NCBI GenBank assembly: GCA_963922415.1
Contig: CAWUIP010000118.1
Span: 1-10,797 of the forward strand
Length of the DNA: 10,797 nt
Direction of reading: 5' to 3'
Source of the DNA: Aliishimia sp963922415
GTDB lineage: Bacteria; Pseudomonadota; Alphaproteobacteria; Rhodobacterales; Rhodobacteraceae
Shown here in pieces: positions 1-5,799 of the stretch (positions are counted from its first letter, which is position 1; each line of letters starts with the position of its first letter). The position numbers and the translations under genes were made by a program. The notes below the pieces were generated by a model. It was not told the origin of the DNA. It searched no databases and worked only from the letters and a program-made list of their open reading frames with translations.

Positions 1-77
1 GTTGTGTGGCCCTACTACATTCCGTTAGTGTCGCTCTATGAGGCCCTAGAGTTCGGGCACTAAGAAGGAGACAACAA

Positions 78-365
78 ATGGCGAAACCCATGACCAAGAC
101 CCAACTCGTCGCCGCACTGGCAGAGGCAATGGGCTCTGATAAGAAATCGGCAGGCGGCGCGCTGGACGCAGTCTGTGACATCATCACCCAAGAAGTTGCC
201 GGTGGTGGTGCCGTGACCCTGCCTGGCGTCGGCAAAATCTATTGCCGCGAGCGTCCAGAGCGGATGGTGCGCAACCCGGCAACCGGCGAGCAGTTCAAAA
301 AGCCCGCCGACAAGGTCGTCAAAATGACGATCGCCAAAGCGCTCAAGGACAGCGTGAACGGTTAA
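78..365 (+). CDS. hup: HU family DNA-binding protein
   Basis: This 95-residue protein is a histone-like HU subunit, a dimeric nucleoid protein that bends DNA. The N-terminal helical part (about residues 6-42) has the usual MTKTQLVAALAE opening. It is followed by the beta-sheet signature TLPGVGKIYCRERPERM and the DNA-intercalating arm with RNPATGEQ (Arg65-Asn66-Pro67), then the closing KALKDSVNG. Length matches the family (about 90-95). The ATG at 78 is preceded by a strong AAGGAG Shine-Dalgarno at 65-70, which fixes the start. Two cysteines (33 and 56) are visible, which is not typical of enterobacterial HU. A strong intrinsic terminator follows the stop, so the gene is probably monocistronic. 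In many alphaproteobacteria hupB lies downstream of lon, but lon is not in view. Bases 1-77 show no convincing promoter and no upstream coding end that I can identify. Confidence 0.95.
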   Translation: MAKPMTKTQLVAALAEAMGSDKKSAGGALDAVCDIITQEVAGGGAVTLPGVGKIYCRERPERMVRNPATGEQFKKPADKVVKMTIAKALKDSVNG

Positions 366-390
366 GCTTGCCAAAGCGGGCGAAATTCGA

Positions 391-420
391 AAGGGTCGTT
401 GTCATCAGCGACCCTTTTTT
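391..420 (+). terminator. Rho-independent terminator of hup
   Basis: AAGGGTCGTTG (391-401) pairs with CAGCGACCCTT (406-416) around a TCAT tetraloop, giving eleven consecutive pairs with one wobble. A run of six T (415-420) overlaps the end of the 3' arm. It begins 25 bases after the HU stop codon. This is the only textbook intrinsic terminator I find in the window. Confidence 0.92.
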
Positions 421-432
421 GATGAGGTGTTC

Positions 433-795
433 ATGGCACGCGCGCTTGGAGTGGGCGGGATATTCCTGCGATCCGACGACCCCGATGCCTTGCAGGCATG
501 GTATAACGAGCATCTAGGATTTGCCCTCTCGGGCCCGGTCTGGATGGCCGACGGTGGCCCCTTGGTGTTTCAACCCATGGCACGCGACAGCGACTACTAC
601 CCGACAGACCGCGCCGTGATGCTGAACTTCCGTGTCGATGACCTGGACGCGCTTATCGCACAGCTGAAAGCGGCCGGCATCGACGCCATCACCAAAGACG
701 AATGGAACAGCGAGATTGGCCGCTTTGCCCGGATCCACGATCCCGAAGGCAACCCGATCGAGCTTTGGGAACCCGCAGGTCCCGCCGCAGGATAG
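433..795 (+). CDS. VOC superfamily (glyoxalase/bleomycin-resistance fold) protein
   Basis: This 120-residue single-module protein belongs to the vicinal-oxygen-chelate fold. These are metal-dependent lyases, dioxygenases or binding proteins that usually act as dimers. The family pattern is visible in RSDDPDALQAWYNEHLGF (about residues 13-30), the middle strand RAVMLNFRVDDLDALIAQL, and the C-terminal HDPEGNPIELWEP, where Glu110 is the usual terminal metal ligand. The substrate cannot be read from the sequence. The ATG at 433 is preferred over an in-frame GTG at 427, because a GAGG Shine-Dalgarno at 424-427 suits the ATG and would overlap the GTG. The EamA gene follows after only 6 bases, so the two are probably co-transcribed. 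The HU terminator ends just 12 bases before the start. Confidence 0.88.
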   Translation: MARALGVGGIFLRSDDPDALQAWYNEHLGFALSGPVWMADGGPLVFQPMARDSDYYPTDRAVMLNFRVDDLDALIAQLKAAGIDAITKDEWNSEIGRFARIHDPEGNPIELWEPAGPAAG

Positions 796-801
796 ACGAC
801 C

Positions 802-1674
802 TTGGATCTTCGCGCCGTTCTTATGGGCCTGGCATTTGCGCTGATCTGGTCCTCTGCCTTCTCGTCTGCGCGGATCATCGTGGCTGATGCCTCGCCGCTC
901 GCCTCCCTTTCGCTGCGGTTCTTCCTCTCCGGCCTCATCGGTGTCGCCATCGCTCGCGCGCTGGGCCAAACCTGGCACCTGACACCCGGGCAGTGGCGCG
1001 CCACCTTCATCTTTGGGCTTTGCCAGAACGCGATCTATCTGGGGCTCAACTTCGTCGCAATGCAGTGGATCGAGGCAGGCTTTGCCGCGATCATCGCCTC
1101 GACCATGCCACTTCTGGTGGCCTTTGCCACCTGGGTCTTTCTGCGCGAACGCCTCGCCCCCATCGGGATCTTCGGCCTTCTTTTGGGCTTCGTTGGGGTC
1201 GTCATCATCATGCAGGCGCGCCTGACTGCGGGCGTTGACATGCTGGGCACCAGCTTTTGCATCATCGCCGCCGTGGCGCTAACCATCGCAACACTGGCCA
1301 TGCGCGGGGCGTCTTCGGGCGGGAACCTTCTGATGATCGTGGGGCTGCAAATGTTCGTGGGCGCGGGCGTCTTGGCCATCGCCTCCGCGCTTACCGAAAC
1401 CATCCGCGTCAACCCGACCCCGGAACTGGCCCTCGCCTTCATCTACACGACACTGGCCCCCGGCCTCCTGGCCACCTGGATCTGGTTCGGCCTTGTGGAA
1501 CGGATCGGCGCCGTCAAAGCCGCCACGTTCCACTTCCTCAACCCGTTCTTCGGCGTCGCCATCGCGGCGTTGATCCTGGGCGAAAGCCTATCCCTCCGCG
1601 ATATCATCGGCGTGGCTGTCATCACTCTGGGCATCCTCGCCGTGCAGATGGCCCGCGCCAGCAAATTGTCCTGA
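802..1674 (+). CDS. EamA/DMT family transporter (drug/metabolite exporter)
   Basis: This 290-residue inner-membrane protein has two EamA repeats and about ten hydrophobic helices, the standard length and topology for the 10-TMS DMT class that exports amino acids, metabolites or drugs. The N-terminal helix MGLAFALIWSSAFSSARI and the motif ASTMPLLVAFATWVFL at the end of repeat 1 are characteristic. Repeat 2 has the matching AATFHFLNPFFGVAIAALILGE stretch. The chosen start is TTG at 802: AGGA at 789-792 lies 9 bases upstream, and the reading adds the usual short lead before helix 1. An internal ATG at 823 has no Shine-Dalgarno. The gene follows the VOC gene by 6 bases, suggesting an operon. The transported substrate is not inferable. 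Confidence 0.92.
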   Translation: MDLRAVLMGLAFALIWSSAFSSARIIVADASPLASLSLRFFLSGLIGVAIARALGQTWHLTPGQWRATFIFGLCQNAIYLGLNFVAMQWIEAGFAAIIASTMPLLVAFATWVFLRERLAPIGIFGLLLGFVGVVIIMQARLTAGVDMLGTSFCIIAAVALTIATLAMRGASSGGNLLMIVGLQMFVGAGVLAIASALTETIRVNPTPELALAFIYTTLAPGLLATWIWFGLVERIGAVKAATFHFLNPFFGVAIAALILGESLSLRDIIGVAVITLGILAVQMARASKLS

Positions 1675-1734
1675 AACGGTCTTGTAACCAACTCAATGTT
1701 AAGTAGCTTACGGGCGCGCATTTAGGATCACGTT

Positions 1735-2133
1735 ATGAATCGTCGTCAGTTTGCTTTGGGCCTTGGGGCCGCCATGATACCAGCCATGGGGCACGCCTAC
1801 CCGTCAACGGCCTATGCCCCCGCCACCTGGCCCGATCTCCGCGACGCCGGCAACACGGTTGTGCTGAACTTCCGCGCGACTTGGTCCATCACCTGCCAAA
1901 TCAAACATGAGCTGATCACTGCCGCGCTCGCAGACACGCCCGCCTATGGGCGCCTTTCCTTTGTCGATGTCGATTGGGACACGTTTGGCCCATCCGTCTG
2001 GGCAGAGCGGTTGAAGGTCCAACGCCGCTCGACCCTGATCGCGGTTCAAGGCACGCGCGAGATCACGCGCCTGGTCAACCAGCCCTATGATCGCAGCATT
2101 CGCAACTTCCTGGATCAAGCGTTGGTCGGCTAA
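1735..2133 (+). CDS. Exported thioredoxin-fold protein with SxxC active site
   Basis: This 132-residue protein looks like an exported thioredoxin-like protein of the DsbD C-terminal-domain type. The N-terminus MNRRQFALGLGAAMIPAMGHA has a twin-arginine-like start (Arg3-Arg4, Phe6), a hydrophobic core and a likely cleavage after Ala21, which suggests Tat export to the periplasm. After the strand VVLNFRATW (residues 42-50), the active-site loop reads Ser51-Ile-Thr-Cys54, where family members usually have CxxC; the attacking cysteine is therefore a serine. At the usual cis-proline position the sequence reads RRST (Ser99). A classical disulfide exchange role is therefore unlikely unless a partner supplies the second thiol. 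AGGA about 8 bases before the ATG supports the start. It lies 60 bases after the transporter gene and 71 bases before the amidohydrolase, and its real partner is unknown. Confidence 0.78.
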   Translation: MNRRQFALGLGAAMIPAMGHAYPSTAYAPATWPDLRDAGNTVVLNFRATWSITCQIKHELITAALADTPAYGRLSFVDVDWDTFGPSVWAERLKVQRRSTLIAVQGTREITRLVNQPYDRSIRNFLDQALVG

Positions 2134-2204
2134 CCGATAGGCTTTGAGTTCCGGGCGCAGCCTCGCTACCCTTCCGGGGCTACACTCCCTTTGAAGGACG
2201 CCGC

Positions 2205-3362
2205 ATGATCCCCACCGACCTTGCCGAAGCGATGCGCGCGTGGCGCCACCACCTGCACGAACATCCCGAGTTTGGGTTCGAAGAGGCTGAAACGGCCAAT
2301 TTCGTGGCCGCGCGTCTGCGCGAATTTGGGGTCGACACAGTCGAAACGGGCGTCGGGGGAACCGGGATCGTCGCGACCCTGCAACGCGGCACGTCCGACC
2401 GCGTGATCGCGCTCCGCGCCGATATGGACTGCCTGCGCATCCACGAGACGACGAACCTGCGCTATGCCTCCAAGACCGAAGGGCTGATGCACGCGTGCGG
2501 GCATGACGGCCACACAACGATGCTTCTGGGCGCGGCGGCGATGCTGACGCAAGCAGGCGGCTTTGACGGCACGGTGCGCTTTGTCTTCCAACCCGCCGAA
2601 GAGTGGGGGCAAGGCATGAAGGCCATGATCCGCGACGGATTGGGCACGCGACTGCCCTTTGACGAGATCTACGGCCTCCACAATATGCCGGGCCTTCCGG
2701 TGGGCCAGTTTGAAACCCGGCCAGGCGCGTTTATGGGTGCGGAAGATGGGTTTCGCATCACTGTGACCGGGCGCGGCGGCCACGCCTCCCGCCCGCATGA
2801 GTGCAACGACGCCATCGTATGCGCCTGTTCCATCGTGACCGAGTTGCAAAAGATCATCTCCCGCGCCGTCGATCCGGCAGAGCTTGCCGTGCTGTCGGTG
2901 ACCGGGATTGGCGGTGACAACATCAAAAACGCGATTGCGGGCGGCGCTTGGATCGAAGGTGATTGCCGCCACTTTGATGATGCTGTCAGCGACACCATCG
3001 AAGCCGCGATGCGGCATGTTGTGTCCGGCGTCGCGGCGGCCCACGGGTGCGGTGCTGAGGTCACCTATGACCGCGTATTTGTTCCCCTAATCAACGATGC
3101 GACGGCGACCCGTCATGCGGTTCAAGCAGCTAAAGTCGTCTTTGGAGACAGCGATGTAAGCGACCAGGCCGCGCCCATCGGCGGATCCGAGGATTTCGCC
3201 CAAGCGCTCGCCTTGGCACCCGGCGCGTTCGCCTTCATCGGAAACGGCGACAGCGCGCCCCTGCACAACCCGGGCTACGATTTCAACGACGCCGCACTCC
3301 TGCCCGGCGCGCAGTGGTTCGTCGAACTGGTGCGGCAACGGCTACCGCAGGCCGGTACCTAG
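2205..3362 (+). CDS. M20D family metallo-amidohydrolase (hippurate/N-acyl-amino-acid hydrolase type)
   Basis: This 385-residue cytoplasmic amidohydrolase hydrolyses amide bonds of N-acyl or aryl amino acids or related small molecules using a di-metal centre. The ligand motifs are all present: HACGHDGH (Cys98, His100), QPAEE (Glu132/Glu133, base and ligand), GLHN (His159), the lid-domain GRGGHASRPH (His193) and the C-terminal HNPGYDFND. The cysteine in HACGHDGH is characteristic of subfamily M20D. The stretch usually read as ALRADMDALPI is ALRADMDCLRI here, so the conserved Pro is Arg78. No signal peptide is visible. GAAGGA at 2193-2198 before the ATG fixes the start. Length matches the family (about 380-395). 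The exact substrate (hippurate, N-acetyl amino acid, indole-acetyl conjugate, other) cannot be chosen from sequence. Its stop codon directly abuts the stop of the convergent PA14 gene. Confidence 0.94.
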   Translation: MIPTDLAEAMRAWRHHLHEHPEFGFEEAETANFVAARLREFGVDTVETGVGGTGIVATLQRGTSDRVIALRADMDCLRIHETTNLRYASKTEGLMHACGHDGHTTMLLGAAAMLTQAGGFDGTVRFVFQPAEEWGQGMKAMIRDGLGTRLPFDEIYGLHNMPGLPVGQFETRPGAFMGAEDGFRITVTGRGGHASRPHECNDAIVCACSIVTELQKIISRAVDPAELAVLSVTGIGGDNIKNAIAGGAWIEGDCRHFDDAVSDTIEAAMRHVVSGVAAAHGCGAEVTYDRVFVPLINDATATRHAVQAAKVVFGDSDVSDQAAPIGGSEDFAQALALAPGAFAFIGNGDSAPLHNPGYDFNDAALLPGAQWFVELVRQRLPQAGT

Positions 3363-3938
3363 TCAGTGGCCAAACGCACTCGCAGGGATCGTCTCTAACT
3401 CACCGCCCTCGGGCGCCCATTCCATGATCAGGCAACTGCCGCCCTTGCGCTGCCAGTAAAGCGCTTCCAGCTCGTACCAGCCCGCGCTACGCACTCGCAC
3501 CTCGACGGCCTCGCCAATCGGATCGCAGCCGCGCTTTTCATCGACCTTGGCCACTTCACGGCCCCCGATGGTCAGCTCTAGCCCATCATTGGAATAGACC
3601 TGCATGATGTAGGTCCCGGGTTCGTCAAACTTCAGATACCCGGTGATCCGCGCGGCCACTTTGGTCTCTTTGTTCGAGGTCAGTGCCAGGGGCGCATCTT
3701 CCGAGCTGAGGTAATCCATCGACTCCAGCGGTGGCCCCGCCTCGGCCCCCACGCCCAGCGCGACATAGGCATCCCGCAGCGACTTCACATCCTTGGGATA
3801 GGCATACTCAACGTTCAGCCCGGCTTGCACGTCTTCCGGCTGATTCTTCGCCGCCTTCAATTTCAACGCTCGCGCGTCCGCCGCACTTGCGCACAGGGCC
3901 AGTGCGACGCAGCCCCCCGTCACCCAACGCATCGTCAT
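3363..3938 (-). CDS. Secreted PA14-domain protein
   Basis: This 191-residue protein is essentially a signal peptide plus one PA14 domain. Residues 1-24 form a Sec-type signal (hydrophobic VTGGCVALALCASA, cleavage near ADA or ARA). The PA14 pattern follows: a GLNVEYAY strand near 40, FDEPGTYIMQVYSNDGLELTIGG around 104-126, then SAGWYELEALYW and a final LIMEW strand. The motif usually read as SDDG is SNDG (Asn117, Asp118). Cys138 and Cys169 are the only cysteines of the mature protein and could form a disulfide. PA14 domains are beta-barrels that often bind carbohydrate, but a specific role here is not known. GTG at 3947 also opens the frame, but its Shine-Dalgarno (GGGGGAG) overlaps that codon and sits 8 bases from the ATG at 3938, which I prefer. 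Confidence 0.82.
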   Translation of the reverse strand: MTMRWVTGGCVALALCASAADARALKLKAAKNQPEDVQAGLNVEYAYPKDVKSLRDAYVALGVGAEAGPPLESMDYLSSEDAPLALTSNKETKVAARITGYLKFDEPGTYIMQVYSNDGLELTIGGREVAKVDEKRGCDPIGEAVEVRVRSAGWYELEALYWQRKGGSCLIMEWAPEGGELETIPASAFGH

Positions 3939-4056
3939 AATCTTCACTCCCCCATCGGTTTTGCCGGCAGCTTAAACACGCATCCCGCGCACGCAAGCTT
4001 GCGATAGGAGAGAGCCCGATTTTCCAGCACTGGGCGCAGGATTTTCAATTTGAGGT

Positions 4057-4062
4057 TGTCAA
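4057..4062 (-). promoter_or_regulatory. Candidate -35 element upstream of the PA14 gene
   Basis: A perfect TTGACA is read on the minus strand in the 137-base gap between the glutathione peroxidase and the PA14 gene. No good -10 box sits 16-18 bases downstream; CTGCGC at 17 is poor. A second possibility is TTGAAA followed 18 bases later by GAAAAT. I infer that a PA14 promoter lies in this gap but cannot fix it. The rest of the gap holds a 12-base palindrome, CGCAAGCTTGCG (3992-4003), and nothing else that I recognise. Confidence 0.3.
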
Positions 4063-4076
4063 ACTGCCGTGTGTGA

Positions 4077-4100
4077 GGCCCGTGCTAGGGCTTACGGGCC
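4077..4100 (-). terminator. Stem-loop at the 3' end of the glutathione peroxidase gene
   Basis: GGCCCGT (4077-4083) and ACGGGCC (4094-4100) form a perfect seven-pair GC-rich stem with a ten-base loop that contains the TAG stop of the peroxidase gene. On the minus strand no T tract follows, so it is not a classical intrinsic terminator. It could stabilise the mRNA end or act as a weak pause or terminator before the PA14 gene. Confidence 0.35.
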
Positions 4101-4618
4101 AATTCCGCTTCAACCGCCGCCACGATCTTGCGGCTCAAAGGCCGCGCCCGCTGGTCCCACGTGCCCACAACCGCGCCGTCGCGCCCCACCAAAACCTTGT
4201 TAAAGTTCCAGCGCGGTACAAAGCCCGTATCGGCCCGAACCGCGGCATAAAAGGGATGCGCCTTGCGCCCTTTGACATGCGTGATGTCCGCCATCGGCAT
4301 ATCCAGCCCATAGGTCAGCTCGCAGAATTCCTTCACCTCCGCGGCACTCTCAAGCTCCTGGTTGAAGTCATCCGACGGCACCGCAACAACGACCAGACCC
4401 GCATCGCGGTACCGATCATAAAGCACCTGCAACCCCTCATACTGATCCGTAAACCCACACTGCGAGGCCGTGTTAACGACCAATACCGCCTTCCCGCGCC
4501 ACGCCTCAGGGTCCAGCAAACCCCCATCAATCGACGAAAACGCATGCACCAAGGGCGACGCAACCGCAGCCCCCGCCGTCCACACGCCAATCCACAGCAC
4601 CGCAAGCAGTCGCACCAT
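4085..4618 (-). CDS. Exported glutathione peroxidase family protein (thiol peroxidase)
   Basis: This 177-residue member of the GPx family reduces hydrogen or organic peroxides with thiol electrons (glutathione or thioredoxin). The fold signature NTASQCGFTDQYEGLQ carries the peroxidatic Cys54 (cysteine, not selenocysteine). Gln87 in SDDFNQEL and Trp137-Asn138 in RWNFNKVLVGRDG complete the Cys-Gln-Trp-Asn tetrad. A second cysteine, Cys99 in EFCELTYG, is common in bacterial homologues. Residues 1-20 (VRLLAVLWIGVWTAGAAVA) form a signal peptide, so the enzyme probably works in the periplasm. The ATG at 4618 has GGAGG 5 bases upstream; a TTG at 4630 would overlap that Shine-Dalgarno and is rejected. 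It is divergent from msrB-msrA, with 118 bases between starts. Whether it uses glutathione cannot be read from sequence. Confidence 0.92.
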   Translation of the reverse strand: MVRLLAVLWIGVWTAGAAVASPLVHAFSSIDGGLLDPEAWRGKAVLVVNTASQCGFTDQYEGLQVLYDRYRDAGLVVVAVPSDDFNQELESAAEVKEFCELTYGLDMPMADITHVKGRKAHPFYAAVRADTGFVPRWNFNKVLVGRDGAVVGTWDQRARPLSRKIVAAVEAELARKP

Positions 4619-4676
4619 GCCGACCTCCAATCTCTGTCTGAAAGACTACGTCCGACGCCCCACACCAGATCACCCT

Positions 4677-4706
4677 TTGCAAATGCGCCGCCACACCCCA
4701 AATTAG
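4677..4706 (+). promoter_or_regulatory. Candidate msrBA promoter in the divergent intergenic region
   Basis: TTGCAA (4677-4682) is followed after 18 bases by AATTAG (4701-4706), a weak sigma70-like pair about 30 bases before the msrB start. The whole 118-base gap must hold the promoters of both msrBA and the divergent peroxidase gene. I see no clear operator in it. The evidence is weak matching only. Confidence 0.28.
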
Positions 4707-4736
4707 CAGCAAGCAAGACAGGAATTGGGAGCCACA

Positions 4737-5180
4737 ATGACAACCTATTTCAAAAACCCCGACGTGATCGCAACGCTGAGCCCCGAGGAGTATCACGTCA
4801 CCCAAGAAAGCGGCACAGAACGCCCCGGCACAGGTGCGCTCCTGGGCAACAAAGACCCCGGCATCTATGTCGATATCGTCTCGGGCGAGCCGCTCTTTGC
4901 GTCGTCCGACAAATACGAATCTGGCTGCGGCTGGCCCAGCTTTACAAAACCCATCGACAACGTGACCGAGCATCGCGATATCAGCCACGGTATGATCCGC
5001 ACCGAGGTGCGCTCGAAACACGGCGACAGCCACTTGGGCCACGTCTTTCCCGATGGGCCAATGGATCGCGGCGGGCTGCGCTACTGCATCAACTCAGCCT
5101 CGCTGCGCTTTGTGCACCGCGATGATATGGAAGGCGAAGGCTACGCCGCCTATTTGGACCAAGTGGAGGATATCGCATGA
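4737..5180 (+). CDS. msrB: Peptide-methionine (R)-S-oxide reductase MsrB
   Basis: This 147-residue cytoplasmic enzyme reduces the R-epimer of methionine sulfoxide in free or protein-bound form. The catalytic motif RYCINSASLRF (Cys117) and the SGCGWPSF loop with the likely resolving Cys64 are both present, as are SHLGHVFPDGP and the N-terminal LSPEEYHVTQESGTERPG. The four zinc-binding cysteines found in E. coli-type MsrB are missing: GIYVDIVSGEPLF and RSKHGDSHLGHVF have no CxxC. This is therefore a zinc-free form. The ATG at 4737 is chosen because GGGAG (4727-4731) lies 5 bases before it; a TTG at 4725 has no such signal. The stop overlaps the msrA start (ATGA), indicating translational coupling. 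Confidence 0.96.
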   Translation: MTTYFKNPDVIATLSPEEYHVTQESGTERPGTGALLGNKDPGIYVDIVSGEPLFASSDKYESGCGWPSFTKPIDNVTEHRDISHGMIRTEVRSKHGDSHLGHVFPDGPMDRGGLRYCINSASLRFVHRDDMEGEGYAAYLDQVEDIA

Positions 5181-5683
5181 CGACAGAACGCGCAGTACTG
5201 GCCGGAGGATGCTTTTGGGGCATGCAGGATCTGATCCGCAAAATGCCGGGCGTGACACGCACGCGTGTCGGCTATACCGGCGGCGACGTGCCCAATGCGA
5301 CCTACCGCAACCACGGCACCCACGCCGAAGGGATCGAGATCGACTTTGACCCGGCCCAGATCACCTACCGCCAGATCTTAGAGTTCTTCTTTCAAATCCA
5401 CGATCCCACAACGCTGAACCGGCAAGGCAATGACGTGGGCATGAGCTATCGCTCTGCGATCTACTATGTAGACGATGCGCAAAAACAAACCGCCCTGGAT
5501 ACGATTGCCGATGTCGATGCCTCTGGCCTCTGGCCCGGCCGCGTCGTGACCGAGGTCGAACCCGTGGGCGAGTTTTGGGACGCGGAACCCGAACACCAAG
5601 ACTACCTAGAGCGCTTTCCGAACGGCTACACCTGCCACTTTCCCCGCGCAGGCTGGGTCCTTCCCAAACGCGCTGCTGAATAG
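5177..5683 (+). CDS. msrA: Peptide-methionine (S)-S-oxide reductase MsrA
   Basis: This 168-residue enzyme reduces the S-epimer of methionine sulfoxide and so complements MsrB. The motif AGGCFWGMQ with catalytic Cys12 is at the N-terminus, as in the family. HAEGIEIDFDP, the central FFFQIHDPTTLNRQGNDVG and YRSAIYY follow, and the C-terminus has EPEHQDYLERFPNGYTCHF. Only one further cysteine is present, in GYTCHF, a position common in MsrA where it can serve in regeneration. No signal peptide is seen, so it is cytoplasmic. The start overlaps the msrB stop by 4 bases, and both are surely on one transcript. Thioredoxin is the usual electron donor for the family. Confidence 0.97.
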   Translation: MTTERAVLAGGCFWGMQDLIRKMPGVTRTRVGYTGGDVPNATYRNHGTHAEGIEIDFDPAQITYRQILEFFFQIHDPTTLNRQGNDVGMSYRSAIYYVDDAQKQTALDTIADVDASGLWPGRVVTEVEPVGEFWDAEPEHQDYLERFPNGYTCHFPRAGWVLPKRAAE

Positions 5684-5717
5684 GCGACGGGCTGCAGTCC
5701 TGGAAACGCGCTATTAA

Positions 5718-5759
5718 TCCTTTTGGCGGAGAACACATGCGTGAAATCCGCCAAAGGGG
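5718..5759 (+). promoter_or_regulatory. Hairpin enclosing the ribosome-binding site of the chemotaxis receptor gene
   Basis: TCCTTTTGGCGGA (5718-5730) pairs with TCCGCCAAAGGGG (5747-5759) in 13 consecutive pairs, two of them G-T. The inner nine, TTTGGCGGA/TCCGCCAAA, are a perfect inverted repeat. The 16-base loop contains a further CAC/GTG mini-stem. The 3' arm includes GGGG of the Shine-Dalgarno AAGGGGA that serves the ATG at 5765. In RNA this would block ribosome access; in DNA it could be a dyad operator. No T run follows, so it is not a terminator of msrA. TATTAA at 5712-5717 just upstream could be a -10 box, but no convincing -35 accompanies it. Confidence 0.6.
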
Positions 5760-5799
5760 ACGTTATGAGCACGCCGATTCTGGACGAGACGTCGACTAA
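5737..5799 (+). other. Possible 20-codon upstream ORF overlapping the receptor gene start
   Basis: An ATG in the hairpin loop is preceded by GGCGGAG (5725-5731) with 5-base spacing, a good Shine-Dalgarno. The frame runs 20 codons to TAA at 5797-5799 and overlaps the receptor start in another frame. The predicted peptide is charged and arginine-rich (MREIRQRGRYEHADSG...). It could be a leader whose translation opens the hairpin, or it could be chance. No homology is claimed. Confidence 0.3.

Noticed and set aside
1..77. Possible tRNA, promoter or upstream gene end before hup
   Set aside because: No cloverleaf, no acceptable -35/-10 pair and no recognisable C-terminus could be found in these 77 bases.
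2149..2178. Short direct repeat TTCCGGG in the gap before the amidohydrolase gene
   Set aside because: Seven bases repeated once in GC-rich sequence is expected by chance and has no supporting structure.
2166..3044. A 292-codon minus-strand frame opposite the amidohydrolase
   Set aside because: It overlaps a protein with all M20D metal motifs and shows no domain of its own.
3939..3947. GTG start at 3947 for the PA14 protein
   Set aside because: The GGGGGAG Shine-Dalgarno overlaps this codon, whereas the ATG at 3938 has proper 8-base spacing.
3992..4003. Perfect 12-base palindrome CGCAAGCTTGCG upstream of the PA14 gene
   Set aside because: Two or three perfect 12-base palindromes are expected by chance in a window of this size, and nothing else supports an operator here.
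4073..5125. A 350-codon open frame on the plus strand across the peroxidase and msrB genes
   Set aside because: Its product is Arg/Pro/His-rich without a domain, and it lies opposite or out of frame with two clearly recognisable enzymes. It is a GC-rich shadow frame.
5723..5764. Longer receptor start at TTG 5723
   Set aside because: The extension lies wholly within the leader hairpin, and the ATG at 5765 has a clear Shine-Dalgarno.
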